This document shows positions 22,331-34,200 of a stretch of DNA of 64,000 nt, one piece after another. The stretch covers positions 18,265,272-18,329,271 of the forward strand of contig OY755042.1 of the NCBI GenBank assembly GCA_963576565.1, given 5' to 3'. Source of the stretch: Aspidapion aeneum. Taxonomy: Eukaryota > Arthropoda > Insecta > Coleoptera > Brentidae. The notes under the pieces were generated by a model that was not told the origin of the DNA, ran no database searches, and saw nothing but the letters and a program-made list of their open reading frames with translations. A program made the translations under genes and the position numbers. Positions within the stretch are counted from its first letter, which is position 1; each line of letters begins with the position of its first letter.

Positions 22331-24019
22331 AAGCAAAGTTCAAACTTTTTTTGAATTAAAAGATGGAAGTGGCGCTGCCAATCCGTCTGGTTACATTAAA
22401 GATTAAATTTACGAAAGCTCTTTTTTGTAAGAATTCTACCTCGTCGAGTTTTCTTTTTATGTAGATCAGTTTTTGTTGATGGAAAAAAAAATCCGCTTGC
22501 TTTACAACTTCTACTCGTTCCAAACTTTTTAACAAACTAATTTTTTTGTCTCTCTACAAGTTGTTCCATAAGTTAACCTCATCGTCAAGCCCATTAGGTG
22601 ATTAAATTCTGAAAACTGTTTAATTCCAGCATAAGAAATGGACGGAGGGCCAATAGTTCGAAACCTGGTAGGTTTTCATCAGAAAAGCGGTCCTTTATCA
22701 GATGCTCCAAATAAGGTAATAATAAACATTTTTTCTGGTGCTCTGATGAGTTATGTTCAACCTTCATACGATTTTAATGTCGCCCAGTTATCCTTGGCTA
22801 CAGGTGCCTATTGCTCTATTCCAAGGTTTTCGGCATGTGTGCTGGCTTCAGCTAAGATAGTGTTCATGACTTGTTCTGCAGATTACGAGGCAAATTAATT
22901 AGATCTAAGACTCTTTTAATCTGATTTCCTAATAGCGCTGCCAGCAGAAGTAGGGCCAGAACGTCAAAAGCAGTGATTTATAGATGTTTCAGCGATGTTG
23001 TCTCGAAGATGCACCCAGCCCTAAAATATAAACCTTACAAGGCATAAGGATTTAAAGGCAATTCAGTGTTTGAAAGTTATTCCTAATATTTATAGGTAAC
23101 ATGAAATTATTTATTGGGACAACATATAAATTAATTGACGTCAAAAGAAATAAATGCAATTCAGCAATAAAAGTTTATACGCAGAATCGAAGTAGGTTAC
23201 CCAGGGCTTTTTGACATCTCGCGAGACCAAAGTACACTGAGGGGAGATGTTGCCCCGCCGCGCCGGCGCCGTACTAAAGTTTCAGGCTTTTGTCCTATAA
23301 CAAGTATTAGATTGGGTACTTGCATAAACGTAACCACTATACGGGCGGGTGAGACTTTTTGGGCCTTAACCGGGGTTTTGGTTAATGCTAACAGCGGATC
23401 CAGTAGATCCAGGTAAGTTTGGGTGTTTGTCCCTTAGAGCCAACGAACCAACCTTTCTAAGCCGAGTTACTTGATTTAGTTCTAAAATACAGCTTTTAGC
23501 CCCTTACAGGTATCATTTTATCTACATCCGTTTACTTTATACAAAGATCGTCGACGGCTCTTATCGAAATAACTCCGTTAGATCAATTCGACAGGAACGG
23601 TATCAAATTAATTGTTAATTAAAGAATAAGACTTGGGGTTGTAGAGGAGTGACAGGTAATTAACCTGCCAATAGCTAAAACCAACCAGTTGGCCCCCCTT
23701 ATTCGTGGCAATTTTTCAGCAATCCATTTTGAGGTTAAGAAATCGGTGATGTTGACTGTCAGTTGAAAAAATATACACAGGTAAAACAATTCAAAGACAT
23801 GTTTAAGAAAGATTTTTTTTGCAGTCATTATATGACAAATTAAGGCCAACAAAAAAATAGAGGCCACGACCCTGAAAAAATCAGCTGTTCTCGGGGGGGC
23901 TGACTTTTACATTGGATCTTATGGAAGGTCAGAAGTTTTTTTATAATATTTTCAAAATGGCACTCAGATTTCAGCAAAATATTCTCAGACACCATCCCGA
24001 TATTCCATCAAACTTTTGT
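22331..24019. other. Intergenic, unclassified
   Basis: 22331-22620 is probably more degraded jockey-like sequence. The forward frame 22638-22898 has no recognisable domain. 23200-23420 is locally GC-rich (GCCCCGCCGCGCCGGCGCCG) without a gene. Confidence 0.4.
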
Positions 24020-24100
24020 AAAGGTGCAAGATGATTAGAAGGTTAAAATCTTCAAGATTTAGCATTCCTTATTTTGAATTCAAATTACCCGCCATGTACT
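24020..24100. repeat. Short dispersed repeat shared with 39785-39860 (inverted)
   Basis: AAATCTTCAAGATTTAGCAT and TTGAATTCAAATT mirror AATGCTAAATCTTGAAGTTT near 39830; a GGTCATGGCC/GGCCACGACC block is also shared nearby (23865 and 39848). Unclassified. Confidence 0.6.
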
Positions 24101-24554
24101 GCATTCCAACTATTATATTTAACATGTATTTGACTTTGTCATCTGTGTTTGTCACATTCGCTTCTGATTCAAATTTAATTTTTGTCTGAGCTACTGAAGC
24201 GGCTCTGAAAAAGTATGGATTACTATACATTTGAATAAAATTGTTTTGCAAGAATATAGGAAAAACAATCTCAAAACCGGCTTTATTAAAAAAAAACAAA
24301 TATTCATAAAGCGTAATTCCAACTTCAATATTTTAAAGACAATCAGCTGTGTCGTAACGTGGCCATCATAAAAAATCAGCCCACGATGTGACGTCAACAA
24401 AGTGGAGGATCGTGGCCCGAGCATGATAAATAAAGAGTTTGGAAATAAGTATGACATTTGTGACTTAAGGCACGTCGTCAAACATTTATAAGCAACAACT
24501 TTTTTACGCAAAACAAAACTACAAAAAAAGCAAGTTTGACTGTCATATAAATCT

Positions 24555-24650
24555 AGGACATTTCGCCGCCGCTAAGTAACCCAACTCGCCGAGGGGCCAA
24601 TATCGCCGCCGACCCAACTCACCACCGACCGAACTTGCCGCCGGCTGAAA
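24555..24650. repeat. GC-rich degenerate tandem repeat
   Basis: About five units of 17-23 bases built on CGCCGCCGACCCAACT, far more GC-rich than the surroundings. Not in any recognisable coding frame. Confidence 0.6.
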
Positions 24651-25971
24651 TTTTATTTATTAATGATCCCTAACCTAACTTCTTTTTTCTTAAAATATAG
24701 GTTTCCTGTCCTCCTTTTTAAAGGTTCAAATCGGTTTTAACCTAACCTACGTGTCAACTGATCGCAAAAGTATCTTAACCTGTCCAGACACCATTATTTT
24801 TCACAAATGAAATGTCCTCACAAAAAGCAGTTTTTCAAAAAATCAATTTAAAAAAAATCTTTTTTAAGAAAATGTTGTGCTATACCAAATAAACAAAATT
24901 TTAAACTAAAACTAAGAGCGCTCAGTTCCAGGCTTGTCCATTTGCTTCATTTCAATATGCGAAAATTAAGTTGCGCCTCGGGCAAGAAGAAGTTTCATGA
25001 GCACACTGGCGGCTCGTGTCAGTACAACATGGTAGTGCCAAAATTTTGAGTCATTGAAATAAAAATCGAGGTGTTGTGCCCAAATGTTTTCCCACAAGTC
25101 ATTAATGAACGTACCTACTACTACTATGTTTGCGGTTACTAATTAATTTTTTTTAAAAGAAACAATGTTCACCCAAATTCCGCCATGAAATGAATGAAAA
25201 TTTATTAAAAAATTCTGCTGAAATAATTGAAATATATTGTAAAGGGCGTATATTGAAACCCCCATGCTTCACGCACAAAAACAATACGAGTAATATGACT
25301 AACTAATGGTCTGCGCCAGGCGCAAACTATCTTTGATTTTTCGTATTTAAACAAGGCTAAATGTCCAACATTTGCCCTATCTCTGTTGCTCATATAGGCT
25401 GCTCATAAAATATATCTCTATTCGAAGGAGCCAGAATAGAAAAGTGGCACATACTAATTGGGCAGCGTGTTCTACGGTGCTTTGGGTTTTAGTGGCCCAT
25501 TCATTGCGTCGCGTCGAGTAGTCGGATTGTGATCCATAGACTTGCACAGGTCACCAAATATTAAATATTATATTAATAAATTAATTATATAATTAATAAA
25601 CTAAAAAGAAATGCATAAAATTTAATAAACGCCTATAAGGATGTTTTAAAAATTAAAAAGAAACTCGTTTTTGCAGAAAAACAGGATAGTGCCCTGACAC
25701 TGTGGCACTTCCTCACGCGCCGCCACTGCATGAGCATTATTGTAAAATCATGGGCCTAGCCAAGGTAAGATCTGATGTTAAATAATGCTGCAACCCTCGT
25801 TACCGTACATTGGCTATGCTGCTAAACTCATCTTCGTATTCGATCTATTTTTTACTGCTAGCACTAAAAAACGCGAGTATCTTTGGGGGGTTAACCAACC
25901 CGGGGTAAATTTTAACCTAGGGTTAACTCGTGGTTGTTCTTTTGCAGCAGCTACTGTGGGTGGAGGTCAAC
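24651..25971. other. Intergenic, no gene seen
   Basis: Short domainless frames only; GGTTAACC-type words near 25890-25930 recur diverged near 29700-29840. Confidence 0.4.
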
Positions 25972-26189
25972 GATTATAAACACACAGGATTGCTTATTTC
26001 CATGTAACTCTATGTTAGCGTTGCTTAGCAAGACGAACTGTGTCTGCGTACGTCACCAGCGGACCAATAGCTTTGTTTATATTGAGAGTTCGTTTGATTT
26101 TAAGGTGTTTTTGACGTTTTTACCTCCGTTTTTTTGCGTTTTTTTATTTATTTGACGGTGTGGTTAACTATTTAGGAGGTAAATTTGAA

Positions 26190-27530
26190 GGCACGGCAGT
26201 GCCTCGCCAAGTTCACGCGCCGTACCATCTTTTCTTGAAACATTTCAGCCGATATTTGACCTATGTTAAACTCTACTTCGGAATGAGCTACGAATCTCAA
26301 ACTTTGCACAGTCGTAGATCTCCATGGAGTTAACAATCCCTTCATGCTCAGTTTCATGGAATTCCCAAAAGTACTGAAGTAGTTACGAAATTTCAAAAAA
26401 CGTCAAAATTGTCACTTACTCACTCACTCACTCACTCATGTATAGATCATTAAAATTCTACTGTACTTCCAGACATGCTAGAAAGCTGATAAAAATTATG
26501 ACCAAACCCCTGAAAAAAATCAAAAAATCCCAAAATTCTAATTTACATCCTTCCCCTATACATGTAAAGTTATGTAAAAGTAACATTGCCCACTTCCAGA
26601 TATGAAAGACTGATAGGGACTATGATAAAACTATAGAAAAAAATTAAAAACCCCAAAATTATAATTTACTTTCCTCCCCTATAAAGGCAAAGTAGTTTAA
26701 AAGTAACATTGCCCACTTCCGGACACGCTAGAGAGCTGAGCTTTGGAAGGCCAATAGTAACTATGATAAAACTATAAAAGAAAATTAAAAAACCTTAAAT
26801 TTTAATTAACTTCCCTCCCCTATAAATGTAAAGTTATGTAAATTAGCATTGTCCACTTCCAGAAACGCTAGAGAGCTGAGCTTTGGAAGACTGATAGGAA
26901 CTATGATAAAACTATAGGAAAAAATTTACACTAAGATTTTAATTTACTTTCCTTCCCTATAAAAGTAAAATTATGTAAAATTAACATTGCCTACTTCCAG
27001 GAACACTAGAGAGCTGAGATTTAGAAGGTTGATAAGAACTATGATAAAACCATAGGAAAATATAAAAAAAACTCAACATTTTTAACAAGACATTGCAAAA
27101 GTTCTGAACAATATCCCGTATATTTTACTACTTTAAAACTTAAATATTATCCAAATCCTTTAAAAAAGCAGTGAAATCATAACAAAAACATTTCAAGTAA
27201 AAAAAGCGCGATTGTGGTATTCCGTAAAAAGAATTGAGACAAAAGTAAAGCCAAGTTTTACAATACAAATTTTAAAATGAATGGTTTTTACTTGTTTGGA
27301 AATATTTTTCTAAACTTGGCTATTACGGCTGCAAATGACTCTTAGGAAATTGAACGTAAAGAAGTTTGGCTGGAATAGCAAAGTTTAAAAAAACATTTCC
27401 AAACTAGTAACAACTATTCATTTTGAAATTTATATTGTAGAACTTGGCTTTACTTTTATCTCAATTCTTTTTACGGAATACCACTTTCGAGTACTTGGCT
27501 TTTTTTTACATGAAATATTTTTGTTATGAT
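26190..27530 (-). mobile_element. Composite family M, copy 3 (inverted)
   Basis: It starts at GCACGGCAGTGCCTCGCCAA, then the GAATGAGCTACGAATCTCAA module, about four tandem units (26530-27060), a spacer and a palindrome at about 27172-27530. Complete in layout, in the intergenic region between the two Osiris genes. Confidence 0.75.
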
Positions 27531-27763
27531 AAACCTTTAGAAATGTGAATTAAGTGAATTGATATAAAGAAAGCACATTAGTTTATTGTTGAAATAAAAG
27601 CTTTGTGTTCCCTCTTTCAGGGTGGAAATATAAATAAATTATTATATTTATTCAAACTTTTAATTTTTTTTGGATTTTTGGAAACTCCTTGCTCATTAAA
27701 TTAATCACATTAAAGAAAATTGGTAATTATGCCGCAAACGTCTTTCTTTTATTAAACTGATTA

Positions 27764-28406
27764 CAGTGAAACTTCTCCTTGCGGACACCTCTAATAAGCG
27801 GACACTCCCTTTAGGCGGACAAATTTGTTGGAACCAAGCTTTTGCCTATTTCTTTACATGTAAAATACACTCCTATAACCGGACACTCTAATAACCGGAC
27901 GCGGACATTTTTTTTGGTTAGAAATCTCTGAAACCTCCTTTAACCGGACGCGAACCTCTGACAGCGGGACGGAGCGCTGCACGACATAGGCATAAATATT
28001 ATGTAGTATGTTGGCAACAATGCACTCTGCAGCTGGGGAATTACCTCTTTCGGTTTTAATACGGAGAGTAAATACTTCTGTCGTATTTGCAACATTATTT
28101 TATTCGGTCGGACTGCTGTGTTTATTTTTATTGTGCAGTTGGGTAGTAATAGATCTCTTTGAAATGGCGCCTAGTAAAAAAAATTCTTAGTTTACGTGAA
28201 AAAATGGAATTTGTTAACGTTTCGGAGAAGGAACATCTACCAGCACGAAAGATCGCCGAAAAATGTAATATCGGAAAATCTCAAGCGGCAGATATTGTTA
28301 ATAAATAGTTATCAAAATTTCGCATTTCCCTCTCTTAAGCGGACACCTCCAATAAGCGGACAAAATCGACGGAACCGTGAGTGTCCGCTTATAAGAGGTT
28401 TCACTG
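27764..28406. mobile_element. Tigger/pogo-type MITE, copy 1
   Basis: Ends CAGTGAAACTTCTCC and GGTTTCACTG are inverted. There is a TA on the left flank (27762-27763), with TT on the right. Subterminal AAGCGGACA repeats mark both sides. It carries a short transposase remnant at 28190-28308. Confidence 0.85.
28163..28308 (+). pseudogene. Tigger/pogo transposase N-terminal remnant
   Basis: MAPSKK then, after a stop/frameshift, LREKMEFVNVSEKEH and ARKIAEKCNIGKSQAADIV up to a stop. This is the CENP-B-type helix-turn-helix that opens pogo/Tigger transposases; the DDE domain is absent. Confidence 0.7.
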
Positions 28407-29447
28407 TTTTGGAAAGTTTATTTTGTAGATAGTTTCTCCAAGTTTAGTTTCAGTTTTTTTCTTAAGTTTTTTTAGTCTCTTTATAGAAGTTTTCAGAAAC
28501 ATGTTACAGGAGAAGGAGTGAAAACGGGCGCTGGGTGAGATAAAAACAACTCATAACACAAACAATGTAAATCATTTGAAAAAAAACTTATGAAAATCTA
28601 TTGATTTAAAGCATAAGAGGTTGAAAAACACATTTTATTTGGGTGTTTTCTTAAAAAACTGACTGGTTTTTGATATAATAATATAATAAATTTTGCAATT
28701 TTAGATCTGAAATATCAAATAAATACCTTCTTGTTACTACATAATATAAGTGTATTTTATTATATCCGCAACAAAAACAATAAATTATACTTCTATTCTA
28801 AAACTTTCAACTATTAAAAAAAAAACTCCAACATATCGTCTGGTAGGAAAATTCAGCTCTCAGAGCAAACTCTTGATTTATCAAATCATTTGTTTTGAAT
28901 GAATGAAATTATTAATTATATTTACTATCACGAATAAAAAATTTGTTTGCAAATAAGCAAGAAAAAAGCGGGAAAAACTCACGATTGTAATGTGTATTAA
29001 ATGAAGCTCGCTGCGCAGAGGTCCACTAGTGACGTAAGCAAGGCGCCGCCTACCGCTGAAAGATTCGAGCTAATAAGCAATCCTGTGTGTTTATAATCAT
29101 TGGGTGGAGGTAACAAACCCTGCCTTCGTTGGTAACACTGCTTACTATGTTGCCAGTTTCACCATCTCTTTGATTGTTCAAAAGCAGTCATATGATGACA
29201 AAGGTTTCACAACCACAAAGTTTGTAGAGTTTTTTCCGATTCTAATTTTTGTTCACTACACCATTCCTTTGTGTGCAAAATACCATTTTCATTTTCATTT
29301 AAAATAGTTTAAAAGATAAAGCAACATCTCAGAATTTAAAAAAAATTCATCACCTATCAGTAGGGTGCCCCAGGGCTTTTTCTTAATTTCTTAAGGATGT
29401 AAAAGACAGTCTCTTTGCTTAACCCAAATCTTGTAAAAAAGTCTTTT

Positions 29448-29640
29448 TCCTACGACCACATATGAAAATGGTAGATTTCGCACGATTTGCATCCTCAGAA
29501 AACGTTTCACTTGTGTGCAGAAATTTTTTCACATATTATGTTGGGAGCTTCTTTGTTATTCAACAAAGTTATAAAAGTCCTCGTTCCTATCGCTCAGTCC
29601 CTCGAAAACTTTCATTTCTAAAGATTATTATAGGAGAAAA
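29448..29640. repeat. Dispersed repeat, uninterrupted relative of 16970/18455
   Basis: CTACGACCACATATGAAAAT followed by the CACGATTTGCATCCTCAGAAAA-type block. It serves as an empty site for the fold-back insertion in gene A. The open frame 29462-29647 shows no domain. Confidence 0.55.
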
Positions 29641-30297
29641 GAATTGAAAACAATAAAAAAAATATGAAAAAGTATATGTTCCTTTTATTTATAGGTTATA
29701 CCAAGGCTCAAATCGCTAAACCCGTCCTTTCAACGGTGGATCAATTTAACTCAAGGTTATACCAAGAGTTACAGCTAACCCGAGGTGGTAAAACGTATAA
29801 CCTCGAGTTACAATTAACCGCTAGTTGACTCGCCGAATGAAAAACCGACCCTTAACCATATAAATACGGTATAATATTCTAGTTAATGCTAGTAACTTAC
29901 AATGGTAGTACCCTGTAGGTTCTTCCAATATATTTTCTACGAAAGCGAATCCACGATGGTTTGTAATATCTACAGTATTGTGTCAAATAATCACGTCATA
30001 TTCACTTGTTCACTCTGTCAAAGTTATCTTAGATATTAATATTAAAAATGATCTCCTCAGTAAATAAATTATTAGATTAGATTTGGTTAGGTATGTTGCT
30101 TTCTAAGGAATCTGAGATATTAGATAGTTTAAGTTGTGCTACGTATTTTTACGTAAAACTGCACGTTCAGCGCTCTACGTTTTGTTCCAAATTTGAGTTT
30201 AAGTTGAATGTTTTTACATTACCATAACAAGTTTACTTATAGCAGAGAATATGGAATTCGGTACTGTGTTTTTTTGATGTTACAATTTTGTTGTATC

Positions 30298-30368
30298 AGC
30301 TCACACGTACACTATAACTATAGTACCTAGTGTGAGCTTAGGGGCCCATATATTGGCAGAGTATTTTA
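30298..30368. repeat. AGCTCACAC repeat, right-end fragment
   Basis: Only the terminal hairpin and CATATATTGGCAGAGTATTT are present, matching the last 70 bases of the copies at 13196 and 58075. Confidence 0.75.
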
Positions 30369-30753
30369 AAAGAAGTTCCCTATAACCTAATGGAGGTACT
30401 TTTTTTGTTTAAGGAGAGATTACGGAGCCTTACCGAGGAAAAAGTTTCGAGAGGGGGATGAAAAGATTTTAATAAAAATTTGTGTAATTTACAATTTAAA
30501 TTTTCGACCCTATCTTTTTTTTTGTTCTGCATCTAATTAAATGTTGAAATTTTGTACATGTGTATTATAAAGTCCCTACAATCTAGTAAACAAATACTTG
30601 CGTCAATTAACGATTTGCGTAAAATATATTTTAAAAAAATTTTATTTTAAAAAATAATGGTCGTCGTTTCTATCTATCTATCAGATAGGAGATAGGTCAC
30701 TGCTGTGAGAGTTTCATAGTAAAATTTACAAAAAAAAATAAAATCAACATTAA

Positions 30754-30759
30754 TTTATT
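30754..30759 (-). promoter_or_regulatory. Candidate poly(A) signal of Osiris gene B
   Basis: TTTATT on the plus strand reads AATAAA on the minus strand, 291 bases past the stop codon. Other AT-rich candidates occur nearby, so the choice is tentative. Confidence 0.4.
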
Positions 30760-31049
30760 GGAAATATCTTCACAATAACAAATTAAAAACATAACAAGAA
30801 ATAAATTAAAATAAATAAAGGGCACAAAAATGATAATTAAAAATATCAGACATCACCAATATGGTTCTACACGTAACAACAAATACAAATATTGTTCAAA
30901 CATAAAAAACTGACCATTTTGTCTTTTGACACAGTGCTTAATCTAGCAAAATATTGATTTAGGTTGAATGCAAAAATAAATTAGTCTAGGTACATTTTTT
31001 ACATAAATTCGCATAATTTCGCGATTAGTATCACGTTTTCTTAAAAAGA

Positions 31050-31274
31050 TTAATTGGCTGGTACATGGGCACTGTAAGCAATGTTTTGGGCTTCCTGGGC
31101 ATCATACGACCTTCCCCATCCGCCACCTCCACCACCACCATAACTGTCATGTCCGCCGCTGCTGACATGCTCGTGATGCTCATGATGAGGTTGGGCTACT
31201 ACTTCATAAGTGACATGCTTCTCCTGGCTCAGAAGCTTCTTCAGACCAATTATGGCTGCTAGGACCAAGGCGAG
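31050..31274 (-). CDS. Osiris gene B, terminal coding exon
   Basis: Acceptor TTTTTTTAG|CTCGCC, phase 0. It encodes LALVLAAIIGLKKLLSQEKH, then VTYEVVAQPHHEHHEH, a Gly-rich run of seven glycines, GRSYDAQEAQNIAYSAHVP and a stop after AN. The AIIGLKKLLS and AQNIAYSAH blocks are strong Osiris signatures. The forward-strand frame at 31065-31262 is a shadow. Confidence 0.88.
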   Translation of the reverse strand, partial: LALVLAAIIGLKKLLSQEKHVTYEVVAQPHHEHHEHVSSGGHDSYGGGGGGGWGRSYDAQEAQNIAYSAHVPAN

Positions 31275-34200
31275 CTAAAAAAATAACAAATTAAAAATTT
31301 ATTTTTATGGAAAAGTCCGAAAAGTTTAATAAAATATGATATTGATCAGAATAGTAAATACAATGCTTTCGGCCGACTTATTGTTTTTTCCTATTACCTC
31401 TTAAAATTTAAGCATTTTTTGTTCCTTGTATTTTCTGATAGTAAAGCTTCAATTTAATTTTAATACTAGCAAAGAAAATGACACAAAATTATATTGTAAT
31501 ATAAACGATTTGTTACCGTTAATAAGAAATCAAAAGTTTATGTTTTTGCGGTAAAACTAATTTTGTTCCTTTTATGCCCATCAGGAAATATTTTTTTTTC
31601 TGTCGATCGCAAATATACGTTGGCCCAATTGAAAAAATGTGAATTTTTGAATAGGGTGAGGAAATTTAAAAAAAAAATGTTTCTAAATATTTAGATTGGG
31701 TTAGGCTAAGTTGAATTAGGCCAAATTAGGTACGGATAGGTTGAGTTAGGCCAGACTAGGCTAGGTTAAAAAAAATATACATTTTTAAAAATTGAACACC
31801 CTGTATTTTTTTAGCCTGGCCTAACTCAACCTAGCCTAACCTAATGTGGCCTAACTGAACTTGGCCTAACCCAATCTAACCTAACCTAAATATTTAAAGA
31901 CTATTTTTTTAAAATTTCCTCACCCTATTCAATAATTAAAATTTTTTTAACCGGGCCAACTGAAATGGGACGGGGCTCGTAATAATAGTAAGTAGTTTTT
32001 TAATATCTTATTTATTATCTTGTGATTTTCATAAACAAGAAGAAGAAGAGCAAAGTGGGTTTCGTGGAGGCAGATCTTGATAGTGATAATGTTTTTTGTC
32101 TTAAACAAGTAATTGCGAAATATAGAGACTCCTGTTACATTTGTGAACCTACAAAAAGCATATGACACCATTCCAGTAGAAAAATTAAGGAGAGTGTTAG
32201 AGCAAACTAATATCAATAATACATACATACTTATAAGCGATAAAAGAACTATACAAAGGGTCAAAATCCAAAATTAAAATTGGAAATCGATTTTCAAAGG
32301 AATTCCTGGTAACGAAAGGTTAAGACAGGGATGTTGTATCTCTCCAAATCTTTTTAAAATATATATCGCAGTCGCTCTAAAAAACTGGAAACGTAAAGTG
32401 CACGACATAGGAATAAAACTTGGCGGCCGATTTACCATATACACACTGCAGTTTGCTGACGACCGAGTGATTATAGCTAAAGATAAAGAGGAAATGGAGT
32501 GTGTGATGAGAGGGTTAATGGAGAAGTGCCAAAAGTGGGGGTTCGGTTCGGTTCGGTTCGGTTCGGTTCAACAGTGAGCTTGGACAAGACACATTACTTA
32601 TGTGTTGGAAACGAATGAAGTAAGTTAGAACTAGACAATGGACAAACAATATCTCCATGCAATGAGTATGTATACTTGTTTGTCACATTTGATGAGACAG
32701 GAACAGACTGTATAGAACTGGAAAAAATAATAGTAAAAGAAAAAAGGTTATTGGAAGTCTTAACAGTATTTTGTGGAGCAGTGGAAACAATGGTGAAAAG
32801 CACGCTGTTGTATGGAATAGCGACTTGTCGCGTAACAGAAAAATACAAAACAAAAATGGAGTGTCGAAATTGATGCAATAAGAAGATCAATGAGAATATG
32901 TAGAACAGATCACGTAAGAAATTAGATCATAAAAAAAAGAATGGGAATCGAGGGAAGCATAACAGATGATATGACTAAAAGACAACTAATATGGAACGGC
33001 CATGTATAACCGGTGAACGACGAAAGATTACCAAAGCAGGTCGTAGAATGGCAACCAATAGGGCGCAGAAAAAGAGGGCGGTAACAATCAATCCAAAGAT
33101 CAATGAGTCAAAAAAACTTCAGAACAGAAGATGATTGTCAGGATCAAAGGAGGTGAAGAATAGGCGTCCGACAACGTCGAAAAACGTTTTAAACCGACAT
33201 AGTAGTAGAATTATCTTGTGATGACGTCAACTTTAATATTATTTGCGTTTTTGTTTAAAGTTAAAAAAAACATAACGAAAAATAAATATTAATAATGTGG
33301 TGAACAGATATTTCTGTCAAGTATATCAGAGTGCACTAACGTATGGGAACACTAGGGAGTTATTTGAATGTCATGCAATAATATTGTAAAACAGATTTAC
33401 ATTGCAGGCTGACAGTTGATTTTTCAAGATTGACATGCCAAAGTCGGCAATATTAATTTCGGTTCGTTTAGTAAACAAAATCCTTATGTTCAGGGATTAG
33501 CTGTCATTCCAATGCAAAACTGTCAAATACGGCCTAACACTATTATTGCTTGGCTTTATTCCATTAAGTCCCTACTTAAAAGGGCACGATATTACATTTT
33601 TTAATTTTTTTAGGGAGTCACAAGATTTTTGGAAAATACAAGATTAGACTTTAATTTCCAGATTGAAAATGTAAGTCTTCGCTAAACATTTTTCGTTAAT
33701 TATTCAAATATTTTATGATTTTTTAAAATATCGTCAGCCCTTCAATTTACCTGGGATTTTTAATAATATTTTTTCTAACTTTATATATATTTATAGGTAA
33801 TAAAATAGTAGCGTTCTTCATTAAACATTTTGTGAAAGAGTTTAGCGATTTATATTAATATTTAAGTAAGGTTAAAGGTTTTTTCTTATCTTATGTTTTG
33901 CAACGCAAGAGCTGTTATATGGAAGAGTCTTCAAAATGTTTCATTCATAACCGAAAACCTACAAATAAATAAATACCAACCCGTAACTTTTTGGACTGTG
34001 CCCAAACCAAAACAACAAGGGTTTAATTATGCGTATGCTAAAACTAGTATTATTTAATAAAACAAAGAATTATACAGCAGCACATCATGAATTTTATATT
34101 ATGATCCGCAGCATCAGTAGTGTACTGTAGGGAATATTTTGTATGAAATATGTTTGAAACACATAATTTAAATCCACAGACATCCGCTACACATGGGGGT

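Larger units (their letters stand above)
25972..29098. repeat. Inverted 27-bp repeats bounding a 3.1-kb block
   Basis: 25972-25998 (GATTATAAACACACAGGATT...) is repeated inverted at 29072-29098, both next to a GGGTGGAGGT block. Between them lie family M copy 3 and a Tigger MITE. It may be the termini of an old composite element or two independent insertions. Confidence 0.45.

Noticed and set aside
22640..22670. AGTTCGAAACC as a tRNA B box
   Set aside because: No matching A box or cloverleaf; no tRNA gene was recognised anywhere in the window.
22638..22898. 86-codon forward frame as a gene
   Set aside because: No recognisable domain, no splice context, adjacent to a degraded LINE.
31680..31890. 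Interstitial telomere (TTAGG)n
   Set aside because: Words are irregular and lie in mirrored arms of a palindromic element.
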